Shown here piece by piece: positions 24,824 to 36,400 of a stretch of 64,000 bases of DNA. Every line of letters begins with the position of its first letter. Position 1 is the first letter of the stretch. The position numbers and the translations under genes are program-made. The notes under the pieces are model-generated. The model was not told the origin of the DNA, made no database searches, and saw nothing but the letters and a program-made list of their open reading frames with translations. Where the stretch lies: positions 1-64,000 of the forward strand of contig USJX01000001.1 of the NCBI GenBank assembly GCA_900555035.1, written 5' to 3'. Origin of the DNA: an uncultured Prevotella sp. GTDB lineage: Bacteria; Bacteroidota; Bacteroidia; Bacteroidales; Bacteroidaceae.

Positions 24824-24847
24824 GACTTAACCGTGCTGTCGAGGGCT
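24824..24847 (-). repeat. 24-base leader repeat, copy 4
   Basis: Minus strand AGCCCTCGACAGCACGGTT then AAGTC, one base different from copy 1, 6 bases upstream of the ATG at 24817. Confidence 0.8.
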
Positions 24848-24879
24848 GAATGTTATTACTTCGATTCTTTATTCTGCTG

Positions 24880-24912
24880 CAAAGGTACGTAAAAGTTTGG
24901 ATATAACCAAAC
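24880..24912 (-). promoter_or_regulatory. Promoter and operator of the leftward repressor operon
   Basis: The minus-strand -7 box TACCTTTG (24880-24887) follows, 7 bases away, a perfect inverted repeat GTTTGG-N6-CCAAAC (24895-24912) placed between the -33 and -7 regions. This is an ideal site for repression by the operon's own HTH protein (inference). Confidence 0.7.
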
Positions 24913-24969
24913 ATTTTGTTGATTTTAACACTAATTTAACACTTGTGTGGCAAAATATGGCAAAACAAG

Positions 24970-24995
24970 AAGGGGAGTGCTCACGCATTCCCCTT
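24970..24995 (-). terminator. Terminator downstream of the DUF5681-like gene
   Basis: AAGGGGAGTGC (24970-24980) pairs with GCATTCCCCTT (24985-24995) around loop TCAC with one G-U pair. On the minus strand it is followed by CTTGTTTT. Confidence 0.75.
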
Positions 24996-25077
24996 ACTTT
25001 TATCCTAACTTACAATCTTAAAACCTATAAACTAAAAACCTATGAAAAAACAATCGTATTCTTTAAACGAAAAAGAA

Positions 25078-25386
25078 TCATCCTTCCTCTTCTGACATCT
25101 GTCTTAACTTCTCGGTAAGCGCATTGTGAACCTCACGCTTATCTTCAAGAGTGACGTTCTGTAGCTTAGGGCAGTTGAACTCCAGTATCTTGATGAATGT
25201 TGTCACTTTATCCTTCGGCTCGCACTTATACCAAGCAGCCATGAAGTCTTCCCAAGCCTCTCTAGAAAATTCGGCACACAGCTCACGAAACTCCTTTGTG
25301 ATAGGAGACTCGTACCCTTTCTGCTTTCCTCCAGTCTTCGGTCTTCCCTTCTCGAACTGACCTTTTGAATTTCTGTCTGTTGCCAT
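25078..25386 (-). CDS. DUF5681-like phage protein (candidate small terminase)
   Basis: 102 residues. The N-terminus NSKGQFEKGRPKTGGKQKGY resembles the DUF5681 opening (G-FxKGxxxNPxGKP-like) found in phage small-terminase-type proteins. The remainder is helical (REAWEDFMAAWYKCEPKDKV). The terminase large subunit is 30 kb away beside another small DNA-binding candidate (58221-58679), so which one is the small terminase is open. Transcribed leftward from the box-type phage promoter at 25408-25450. Confidence 0.6.
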   Translation of the reverse strand: MATDRNSKGQFEKGRPKTGGKQKGYESPITKEFRELCAEFSREAWEDFMAAWYKCEPKDKVTTFIKILEFNCPKLQNVTLEDKREVHNALTEKLRQMSEEEG

Positions 25387-25407
25387 TTTCTTTTTCTATT
25401 AATGCTG

Positions 25408-25450
25408 CAAAGGTACAAATTATTATTTTAATGTGAGTTTTATCCGTTAA
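25408..25450 (-). promoter_or_regulatory. Phage box promoter, leftward
   Basis: On the minus strand TTAACGGATAAA (25439-25450) is followed after exactly 23 bases by the -7 box TACCTTTG (25408-25415). It drives the DUF5681-like gene. Confidence 0.82.
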
Positions 25451-25473
25451 TAATTGAATCAACAAGACGAGTA

Positions 25474-25516
25474 TTAACGGATAAAATACGATTCTCGGCT
25501 AGTATTATTATCTTTG
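25474..25516 (+). promoter_or_regulatory. Phage box promoter, rightward
   Basis: TTAACGGATAAA (25474-25485), a 23-base spacer, and TATCTTTG (25509-25516). It drives the block 25547-45196 (two virion candidates and the giant protein). Confidence 0.82.
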
Positions 25517-25546
25517 CCACATTATTAATAATTAAAATACATATAT

Positions 25547-26209
25547 ATGTTAGGAGCATTAATTGGGGCAGGTCTTGGACTTGCAAGCAGTATCGCTGGT
25601 GGTGTAGCTAACCGCAAGGCGAGACGTAAGCAGGAGCAGATGATTGCTCAGCAACAGAAAGAAAATCAGGCGTGGTATGACAGAACATACAATGCCGACC
25701 CGACCAAGCGTGCTGATACCGTGCGCTTGCTCACACAGATGCAGGAGCAGATTAAGAACAGAAACAAGGCTGCAAAGGGAAGACAAGCGGTAATGGGTGG
25801 TACTGATGATTCCACTACTGCTGTGAAGGAGGCGAACAACAAGACTCTTGCTGATACTACCTCACAGATTGTGGCTGCAAATGATGCACGAAAGGATAAC
25901 ATCGAACAGCAGTATATGAACAGAAAGAACCAGTTACAGAACCAGCAGATGGGTATTGAAGCTGAAAAGGCTGCTGATACTGCAAATGCTGTGGCTGGTG
26001 TGGCTGGTACTGCTGCTAACATCGCTGAAACTATTGATAGCGGTGCTGGAGCAAAGAAGGCTCCAAATATGAATGTTACTCAGGAGCAGTTGAATGGTAT
26101 AGCAAAGAACTCCAATGATGTTCTCGGCTTAAAGGCGAAGGCTACTTCTCTTCCTTCTGAGGGTGAACTGAATAGTCTTGGTGCTAAACTTCAAAAGATT
26201 AAAGCATAA
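25547..26209 (+). CDS. Probable virion/DNA-ejection protein
   Basis: 220 residues. It starts with a glycine-rich hydrophobic segment (MLGALIGAGLGLASSIAGGV), followed by a long Gln/Ala/Asn-rich coiled region (ARRKQEQMIAQQQKENQAWY) and a second small-residue segment (ANAVAGVAGTAANIAETI). This pattern is common in pilot or ejection proteins of podoviruses. Placement directly before a giant ejected-type protein supports it. Homology to a named protein is not established. Confidence 0.62.
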   Translation: MLGALIGAGLGLASSIAGGVANRKARRKQEQMIAQQQKENQAWYDRTYNADPTKRADTVRLLTQMQEQIKNRNKAAKGRQAVMGGTDDSTTAVKEANNKTLADTTSQIVAANDARKDNIEQQYMNRKNQLQNQQMGIEAEKAADTANAVAGVAGTAANIAETIDSGAGAKKAPNMNVTQEQLNGIAKNSNDVLGLKAKATSLPSEGELNSLGAKLQKIKA

Positions 26210-26213
26210 GACT

Positions 26214-27401
26214 ATGAAAGCATCAGATATGTTACGAAACAATAATGGCTTGAAGACTACACAGAGTGTGCTAAACAAGCAGCAGAGTGGTGTTGATGCC
26301 GCCAATAAGGTAGCACAGACTCAGTCTCCAGTCTTCACCCAGCATCAACTAGATGCGGCTGGCAAGAAGATTGACCAGATGAATGCTGCTAGTCCTACCG
26401 ATGATGCTATGAAGGCTGCTAGGGCTAAGACTATCGCTACTCAGCAAGCTATTGCCAATGGGGTAGATGTGAATCATGGAGTGCCTAGTGATGAGGAAGA
26501 CAAATCATCCGTGCCTATCGTGAAGAAGGAGGAGCCAGCAGAACAGCCTAAGCAGCTATCTTATGCTGATATGTATAAGATGCTGAATCCTGAGCAGCAG
26601 GAGACGGCTGAGCAGAGGGCGAACAGAGAGAAGAAGGAGCGTACCAAGGCTCGTATCGCTGCTCTAGGTGATGGTCTCCGTGCGCTATCCAATATCTACT
26701 TCGCTACCAAAGGTGCAAAGGTTGTACACAATCCTGAGTCGGATATGACTAAGGCGGTGAATAAACGCAAGGCTTATATGGATGCTCAGAGAGAAAAGAA
26801 TCGGGCATCATGGCTGGCTGGGTATCAGAGGGCACTCGCTCTTGATGAGGAAGCTCGGAAGAATAACCTGACTCTCGCTGAGCAGATGAGGTATCATAAT
26901 ATGCAGAACGAAATCAACAAGGTGAAGGCTTACCAAGGACAGCAGAGAATTGACCAAGGTAACAGAAGACTTGACCTTAGTGAGTTGAAATATACCAATG
27001 ATGCAGAGTATAAGGATAATCAGTTGAAGATTAAGAAGATGCTTGCAGATGGTCAGATTAGTCATTGGGCTGCTCAGGATGCACTCGCTCGACTTCGAGA
27101 AGGTCGTATTGCTAATAAGGCTCAGAAATCTTCTGGCGGTAACCAAACTACTGCTGGATATTGGTATGAGTACTACGACATGATGGAAACTCCTGAGGGG
27201 CAGAAGAAGATTAATGAACTTAAAAGAAAGTTGAGAATCAAGAATGTTACTCAGACTAACGTGAGATACATCATGGATAAATTGAAAGGAAGAAGTAGTT
27301 CTGCTGGAGGTGGTAAATCATCTGCTGGTGGTAAGCATACAACACATAAGGCTGGCGGTTCTTCGGCTGGTGGTAAGAAGAAGACTGGCGTAAAGTGGTA
27401 A
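26214..27401 (+). CDS. Probable internal virion protein, coiled and Gln/Ala-rich
   Basis: About 395 residues from the ATG at 26214, five bases after the preceding stop; the frame open from 26178 lies within the preceding gene. Long helical Gln/Ala/Lys-rich sequence (EQQETAEQRANREKKERTKA), one small hydrophobic patch (ALGDGLRALSNIYFATKGA) and a C-terminal Ser/Gly/Lys-rich tail with repeated SSAGGGK units. It lies between the ejection-protein candidate and the giant protein and probably belongs to the same injected set. No family is certain. Confidence 0.6.
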   Translation: MKASDMLRNNNGLKTTQSVLNKQQSGVDAANKVAQTQSPVFTQHQLDAAGKKIDQMNAASPTDDAMKAARAKTIATQQAIANGVDVNHGVPSDEEDKSSVPIVKKEEPAEQPKQLSYADMYKMLNPEQQETAEQRANREKKERTKARIAALGDGLRALSNIYFATKGAKVVHNPESDMTKAVNKRKAYMDAQREKNRASWLAGYQRALALDEEARKNNLTLAEQMRYHNMQNEINKVKAYQGQQRIDQGNRRLDLSELKYTNDAEYKDNQLKIKKMLADGQISHWAAQDALARLREGRIANKAQKSSGGNQTTAGYWYEYYDMMETPEGQKKINELKRKLRIKNVTQTNVRYIMDKLKGRSSSAGGGKSSAGGKHTTHKAGGSSAGGKKKTGVKW

Positions 27402-27445
27402 CATAATCGGTAACAAGAATTTGGTAACAAACAAATATATATATC

Positions 27446-30400
27446 ATGGCAGAAAGACCATTATACACTTTATACAAGAATCTGAAAGCACATAACTATG
27501 ATGTGCCTGATGATTACAATAAGTTTGAGAGTGCTCTGACAAGAGACGGAAAGAGCGGTGCGGATAACAGACACGCTATCTACGAGAACTTGAAGGCTCA
27601 GAACTTTGATGTTCCTGATACTTATGAGCGTTTTTACTCTGCACTCTTTGAACCTCGTAGTAAGACTTCATCTAGAGCGAAGGGAGGTAGTGTTCCTATG
27701 AGTGCGGCTGACCGTTCTCGTTTCTTGGCTGTTGCACAATCTGTCCTGAATACTTCTAGACAAGTTAAGCGTGCATCTGGCAATATCCGTAAGACGGTTG
27801 AGCGAGCAAAGAAGTTTTATGCAAATGATGGTAAGGTGACTATCGGTTTCAAGAATCCTTTGCAGAATCAGAATGTACAGAAGAATGAGTTCAACTACAA
27901 TTCGACAACTGGCAAGACTGGAACCTATACTACAACAGATGGTGTAGAGTTCGACAACGAGTATGATGCTTCTCAGCATCAGAATCAGTTGGATAAGCAG
28001 GGGCAGCAGTATATGAATGCTGTAAACGCTGGCGAGATTCCATCCGTATTTGATGTTCGTGACAAGAATGGTAACTATGACTTGCAGGAGAACATCAATA
28101 AGAATGGAACCTATCTCACTGAGGAGGGTGCTCAAAAGCAGTTTGACAAGAAACTGGCTGATGCCTATGCCCGAAAGAAGGAGATTGAATCTGCTATAGC
28201 GGAAGACCATCGTCTGCATGGCAATCCTCTGCTCTCTTATACTGCTAGTATTGGTGCAAGTAACGGAAGAACTGCTGAGCAGAGTGACTATAGCAATAAG
28301 TTGGCAACCTCTCTCGCTCTGGTCAAGCAGCAGATTGGTGCGATGGAAGCGGTGAAACAATATCCTACAAGTAGCTGGGGTGAGGATGCCTTGAAGGCTC
28401 TTGACAATACTGCCTTTACTGCTAAGACTTGGGATTTCGGTTTGACTGACTTCGCCACCATGGGGCAGATGGAGCGTATCAAGACAAAGATGGATAATAA
28501 CATTCCTCTATCAGGTTCTGATAAGATGCTATTGAAGAGCAAACTGGGTGCGGATGCTGCTGCGGCTCTCGAAGATGAGAAGATGGGTAATATCTATCGC
28601 TGGACGAAGATTGCAGGGCAGAGTCTCCCATTTATGGCTGACTTCTTCCTGACTGGAGGTTATGGTGGTATTACCAAGGGCATCAGTCGTGGAGCCTTGA
28701 AATTTGCTGCTAAGCGTGGTATGGGCAAGGTGAGTGCTGCTATCTTGAAGAATACTGGTATCGTGGCTGGAGATGTTATCGGCTCGTATGCCATGGCTGG
28801 AACAGAACAGGCGTTGAAGACTGGTGCTGATATTATGCAGCGACATCTGGGTAATCTGTATCAGGACGAGAAGGGCGATTATAAGTTCGGTACATTCGAT
28901 GATAACGGAAATCTCCTGCATGAGGGTGGAGAGTCTATGGGTACTGCTCTCTATAAGGGGCTGACATCTGCCATGGTGGAGAACTACACAGAGAAGTTGT
29001 TTGGTCACAACTATGGTATCAAGAAGGGTGCTGTTAACTTCATGGAGAAACATGGTATGAATGCTTCTGCTGAGTTCTTTAAGAATATCGGCAAGAGTGG
29101 ATGGTACACTAATTCCAAGAAGTGGATGGAGAAGTTCGGCATCAATGGCTTTGGTGAAGAAGTGATGGAGGAGGAAATTGCTATTCCTCTTCATGCCCTG
29201 CTGGATGGTGAAGGTAAGGTGAGCGACCTTCTTGATGCTAGACAACAACTTGACATCATAGGTGGTATGGCTATCTCTGTCGGTTCTATGTATGCTATGG
29301 GTGCTGGCTCCCGACCAGTAAAAGGTATCTACAATCGTGCTCAGTACTACCGCTTCCGCAACAAGGTTAATGTTGCGGATAGCGATGCACAGAATCTTAT
29401 GGGCGATAACTGGGCAGACATCAAGGATAAGATAGATAACGCAACCAACGAGCAGATGGGTAGTGTGCTGGCTGGCATTCTCCGTCAGAGAGATACTATG
29501 ACCAAGGAGCAGATTAATGCTGCTATCAACTATGGTGTGAACCTGATGAAGATGCGTGGCTACAATATTGCCAAGACTGCTGAAATGAATGCAAGAGAGA
29601 TTACCAACGAACCAACAACTCCTGATGAGCAGCATCAGGCAGATATTGACAATGCTTATTCTGAGGGGCATGATGCTGATGATGCAGACAAACATGATAT
29701 ACAGATTCAGCAGGAAGACCAGATGAAGACTCTTGCAGCAGCATTGGGTATCTCTGAGCAGCAGCTATCTGCCATGAGTGATGAGGAACTTGAATCCCTG
29801 ACGGGGCAGGATGATAAACTTGACCAAGCTATCTATGACTACCAGTTGTCTTCTGCCCGATACCAAGGTGTGGTTGATGATGCACAAGACAAGGTTGACC
29901 TCGCTGCTCATCAGGCAGAACAGAGAGTGGATATGTACACAGACCAGAGTCGTGGCTCTGTTCGTAACGCTACTATCAAAGCATCAGGCGGCTTGGAAGA
30001 CTATGGTGTGTATATTATCAGTGGTAATATTGCTACCAATGAAGATGGCTCCATTGATGTAAGCAATAGCGATGATATGATTCTATACTATGACCCTACA
30101 ACGAATAGTGTAGAACACGCTGATGCGAAGATGTTTTCTGAACTGGGTGAAGAACTTCCTGCTGATGATGTGAAGGCTCAGGCGGTAGCTGATGCAAAAG
30201 AGAATGCTATCAAAGAGGTTGCTGGTATCATTGATGGAACCGTTGAAGTTGGCTCCCAGTTTAATGTGACTGATACTGATGGTACTGAACATACCTATGA
30301 GGTGTTGGCTGACTATGGTGATGGTACTGCTGCTATCTCTATTGATGGTAATGTGGTAGAGAATCCTTATCAGCTTGCAGACTTGCAGCAGATGAAAGAC

Positions 30401-33400
30401 TTGGAAGACCAGAAGAGACTGGAAGCTGCCAAGGCTCAGCGTGAGCAGTTGGAGAATGAACGTGCTGCCCAGCAGAATCATGAGACAGAAGAGATTCAAC
30501 CTTCATTTGATTTCAATCAGATTCTCAATGATGATGGTAACGTTGTGCTCGTTGATGTGCTTGATAAGGATGGAAACACCAAATATCCTGACTCTAGATT
30601 GTTCCTTATTCGTGATACTGGTGCTAAAGCTAAGGTGGTGGAGTTGAAGAGTGATGGCTCTCTCGTTCCTCATGCTGTGAGCAAGAAGAATGTGAGCATA
30701 ATTACTTCAATGTCGCTTGATGAGTACAAGCAGGCTATGGCTGAATCCTCAATGATAGAGGATAATAGTGGAGAAGAATCTGATGAGGATTCTCAGTTGG
30801 AAAATCTCGGTTTTCCTAAAGGTAGCGAGATATGGATGAGTGGCGATGGTTTCGGAAGACCAAAGGAAAACACTCTATCAAGAGTTGTAGGTATTGATGA
30901 GCAGGGCAGTATCGTCCTTGAAGATAAGGATGGTAAAAAATGGTCTGCATCATTTGATTATATCAACAACCATCGTGAGCTTCCACCTTTGGATGAGAAT
31001 ACCAATATCGTTAATGAGGAGAATAATCAATCGGAATCAAATGCTGATGAGAACACTCCTGCTCCTGAGCAGACTCCTGACATTACACTTGAAGATGGAA
31101 CCATTGTTCCTATGCTGGAGGATGGAAATCCTGACTTCTCGAAGATGACTGCCGAACAGACTGCTGAGCTATATGATAATCAGTTTGGTGAGGATGCTGA
31201 AAGCGTAATCAGTAGCTGGGTTTCTGATGCAAAGAAGGCACTCGACAAGGCTAGCAACATGACCGTTAAGGGTAAGACTTTCGTGGAACAGAAGGCTGCC
31301 AAGGATGCCAAGGAGAAGGCGATTGCTGATGCTCAGGCGGCTTATGACTCTGCTATCGCTATCCGTGATGCTTATAATGAGCGACAACTTGCCAATGTGG
31401 AAGATACTTCTGAGGGCAGAAGAAACCTGATTGAGAAGGCAAGAAGAAAGTTCGCTCGTTTAAAGAGTGCTGTGAAGGATGATGCTGAGGCTGTATCACA
31501 ACTTTACCGAGATACTATCGGTTCTCTCCTTCATCGTCTGTATGATGGTACTGGCATTGACGTTACTGATACAACTCCGCTTACTGCTGAGGAGTATGTG
31601 GCTAGCAACCTCGGTGCTCACTCTCTCAACTATGAGGGAACAGAGACAAGCAAGGGTGTTAAGCAGGAGACTGGATTGAGTAGAGAAGACTTTGCCAAGA
31701 CTCAGTTGCTCGCTGCTGATGGCAAGGGAACTACTATTGATGCGCTTGTTCACATCCTATGGGAGAATCGTCCATCCAACCTTGAATCACTCGGCACTCA
31801 GGATATTCGTAACGCATTGCTCAGCGTAATCACTAGCGGTTTCAAGGCTTCGGAAGCAAGAAATTACATTGAAAATCTCCGTATCGCTCAGGCAGAGAAC
31901 ATACTTGAAGAGCAGAAGAAGGCGGCTGATAACGCTGCATTCGCTGAGGAGCAGAAGGCTAAGCAGGAAGAGGAAGATAAGAAGGCTGAGGAGAATGCAG
32001 ATGAGAAAACTCATAGCGAATCTTTCAATAAGATTGTTGACTTAGCAAAAAATCTAGAGGAAATCTTAGACAATCCTGATAATGTGAAGGAAATTGATAA
32101 GATTACTCACGAAATAGATGAACTTCTGGAGACTCTTTCTGACGAAGAATTTAAAGATGTATCTGATGCTTTGCTGAATATAGACGAAGATTTAGAGTAT
32201 TTGACAGCAGACGAGTATGAGCGAAGAGAAGGTGTTGAAGAGAGCAAGAAAGCTAAGGCTTATAATGAATCTCTGCAACAAGCAATAAAACGGATTGCAC
32301 CTTATGCTGATGCTTTGAAGGCAGCGGTGAATAGCGGTGACAAGAAAGCTATTGCAAAGGCTCAGAAGGAACTGACTGATGCCATGCTCGCAAGCAATCT
32401 GGGTCATGGCTATCTATCTGGGCAGTTGGAGTATGCTAAGAGTGCTAAGAAGAAGGATGAATCATATAGCGAGAGACGAGCATTAGTCAAGCCTTTGACT
32501 GATGCTATTAACGCTATTGAGAGTGCGCTGGATTCTGCTCTGGCTGAAGCTGGACTTGAAGGTGTCCATGTTGACTTCACGGAAGGTGGGCATGGCTGGA
32601 TTTATGCCGACAAGGGTAGTGCTTGGAGCAGCAGATTGAAGGCTCTGGATAATGACTATAGAAACGTATCACAATACGAAACTCAAAATCCTATATCGGT
32701 GCTGCCACAAGTTACCATTGATAATGTGGAAAAGGTGGCTGGTATCATCAAGTCTCGTATTGAGGAAGGTGAAAGATACAACTCTGATGAGTATAATGAT
32801 GAGGATGAGCAGACAAAGTTCCCTGACAAGTTAAAGGAGGGTAGCGAGACTATTGAGGTTCCTGAGGATGCAACGGACGATGCTCCTTTAGGCGAACAGA
32901 GAGAACAGACTGACCTTCCTTTCTCTGCTAGAGACAATGGCACACAGCAGACAACATCTGAGCGTGCTGCTGATGTAGAGAAGAATAAGGTGGATGATTT
33001 GAAGGTCGTTGACACAATCGTAGGGAAGCAGACTCGAAAGGCTTTCGAGAGACTGGCTAAGATGATGGGAGCTAACATTCAATGGCAGTACTCAGACAAG
33101 TTGGGTAACGGCTGGATTCAGGAAACCAAGGATTCCGATGGCAACGTGCATCGTACCATCTTCATCACTCTTGACTCTTCCATCACGGAAGGTGCTCAGT
33201 TTATCTTCGGTCACGAAATGACTCACCAAATCAAGAACCTGAACCCTGCTGCATACAATGAGTTGACTCAGCTTGTGCTTGATACCTATGGCTCTGATGC
33301 CTTCGACAAGGCGGTAGATGAGACTATGAAGAGATATTCCGATGCTGGATTCTCTGGACGTGCTAGAGATTACTATGCTGAGGAGGTTGTTGCTGATGCT

Positions 33401-36400
33401 GTAGGTGAAATGATTCGTGACCTCAACTTGGCTCACACTCTTGCTATGAAGATGTCTCATCCTCTGCTCGCTTCTATCCATGAGATATTGCAGAAGATTA
33501 AGATGGCATTCTTTGGTACTGATTATAGCGATGTGACCAAGAACATTATCCGCTCCATCGAACAAGCCTATGTGAAGACTGCCAATGGTCAGGTGACAAA
33601 CTCTGAGACTGGCGAAGATGTTTCATTCTCTCTCCGTCAGAAACCTGAGCCTAAGAAGAAGGGTATCGGATACAAGGTATTCGTATTGAAGGATGGCAAA
33701 CTATATCCACCTATGGTAGCGAACCCTAATGGTGCTGCTACACCAGTGGGTGTATGGCTCGATGCTGATGCGGCTCCTATCGCTGGAGAAAGCAAGACTG
33801 GCAGACCTCAGGTTAAGCAGGGCGGCAAGGGTACACAAGGCGGTAGCGGTAAGCTAGCCTATAGACCAGGATGGCATCTTGGTGTAGTGCCTTACGCTAT
33901 CCAGTTCAACCGCAAGGATGCTGAGGGAAATAAGACTCTCTTCCCTAAGAACTTCGTGTTCGCTGAGGTGGAGTATGCTGCTGATGTAGATTATCAGGAG
34001 GAAGCTCGCCAAGAGGGTATCAATCCATCGGGCAAGTATCAGCATTCATTGGCTGGCTTGAAACATCTGCCTACTGATGGCTATTATATGTACCGTACCA
34101 ACCCGAACCCTGAGACTGACCCTTGGGTGATTACTGGTGCGATGAAGGTGAACCGTATCTTGACCAGAGCAGAGCAAGCAGAACTTGTGAAGAATGCTGG
34201 TCGTGAACCTCAGCAGATTCAGGAGGGAGATATTGTTACTGATGATGTTGTGAACAGCATCAATCAGGAGATAGCTGATGCTCCTAAGTTCTCGTTGAAG
34301 TCAAAACCAGTCCGCTTTGAAGCTGGCAAGAAACTCAGCGATGAAGAGAAGAAGGAAGTTCTTTCTACATTGAAGGATGCCTACAAGGTGAATGGTGTTC
34401 CTTATCACATCGAAGAGACTGCTGGCGGCAAGGAGAAGAAAGTGTATGAGCCTACTGCTGATAGCTATGTTGTGAGCGATATTACAAATCGTCCACTAAG
34501 ATACTATATAACTTTGCCTGATGGTCGTGTGGCTCATCCTACAGAGGTTTATCCTAATATCTCGGATAATGAGGTGAAGTCTTCTGCTACCAAGCAGGGA
34601 TTGCTTGAAGAAGAGGTTGACCAGATTGTTAGTGCTGCCATTGATAACTTGAAGAATGTTGCCGACAAAACCAAGGCGGTAGAGGTGCTGATCGAATTGC
34701 AGAATCTCCCACATGAGACTCATGATGTAGGCTACGGTTTAAACCATGCACGTTCATACAACTACAAGACTGGCATCTTCACTTCTAGTGCTGCCCAAGC
34801 TATTGACTATGTGGTAAGACGAATGAGAAGAAAGGAAGATGTTCCTGCTGAGATTCCTGCTGCTTTGAAGAAGGCGGTGGCTGATAGCTATGGTATGGTT
34901 GATAACCTCATTGATGGCATGAGAACTACCAAGTTCTCTCTTCGTTTGAAGTCTGCTATTGAGGAAACTGAAACCAATCCATCTGACGCACAGAAGGAGA
35001 GCGGTAACTATAAGAAAGGACACATCAAGTTCGGTGGCTATGATTACACTATAGAAAATCCAAAGGGTTCTACTCGCTCAGGTAAGGATGCCGATGGCAA
35101 GGAGTGGAAAGTAACCATGCACGATACCTATGGCTATATCCGTGGTAAGTTTGGCAAGGATGGTGACCATTTGGATATGTTCATTAATGACAAGGCAGAC
35201 CTTGATAATTGGAATGGTGATGTGTTTGTCGTTGACCAAGTGAATCCTGATGGCTCGTTTGATGAGCATAAGGTGATGTATGGATATGACTCTATGGATG
35301 ATGCCAAAAAGTCTTATCTCGCCAACTATAGCGATGGTTGGCAAGGTCTTGGAAATATTACTGGAGTAAGTAAGGTTGAGTTCGACAAGTGGCTTGATAC
35401 GAGCAATCGTAAGCTAAAGCCATTTGCTGACTATGCAAAGGTAAAGTTCTCTCAGGCGCAGTCTGTTAATAATGAGGAGCCAAAAACTTTCGAGGAGTTC
35501 TTGAATCATCCTTCTTTGAAGTTCTCAATCAAGAATGAGGAACAGAGAAGAGCGGCTGAGGATGCTTATGAATATGCTTCCAAACTCCGTCCTAATAAGT
35601 ATGCTCAGTATGCTCTAGTGGATATGAGCAATCCTTCAAACTCTCCTGAGTATTACGAAAAGAAAGTGTTGGCTGACCGATGGAGACGATTCTATAATAA
35701 GGCAGTCCATAATGAATTGGATAATGTGTATAAGGATGCTTGGGGTAACTACAAACTCTTTGACCTTGACCGACCTTTTGCTGACCAAGTGAATGAGGTG
35801 AAGGGTGATGTTCCTAGCGAGTTCAATACTCCTGATGTGGTGGCAAACAAAAATGCCGACAACGAAAGTGGTGCTGAGTATCACGAATACAATCAGGGTG
35901 GACTATCGTCTGTTACTTACAAGGATAGATATAAGGCTTTCAAGCAACGTGAGGCTAACAGAGAGAAGACTGCTGGATTGAGAAAGGAACGGAAGGAAGT
36001 AGAGGATTCATACAACTCGAAGAGCAAAGAGCGTATTGAATACAACAAGCAACTGATGAAGGAGTATATGGATAAGCATGGCTTGTCTTCTGAAAACGAT
36101 ATTCCTTATGATGTTTGGGATGATTTGAGAAGCAAATCTTTCGAGAAGTATCAGGATGAGTTGGATAGTCTGTTTAATAAGTACAAAGACTTGGATAGAC
36201 AGATTAAGGCGGTGGCAGAACCTCGTTTCTCTTTGAAGGACGAAAAAACTCTTGCAGGAGTGCATAACATTACTGAGGAGAAACTGAGAAAGGCTTTGAA
36301 ACTGGGTGGCTTTGCCAATCCTTCTTTGGCTGTAATTGATACCAACAAGACTGGTCACGACAACTTTGGAGAGATTTCCTTCATCGCTCCTTCTGCCCTT

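Noticed and set aside
23953..24847. CRISPR array formed by the 24-base repeats
   Set aside because: The intervals (about 240-360 bases) contain genes, and each repeat stands at a fixed distance from an ATG; a leader element is the better reading.
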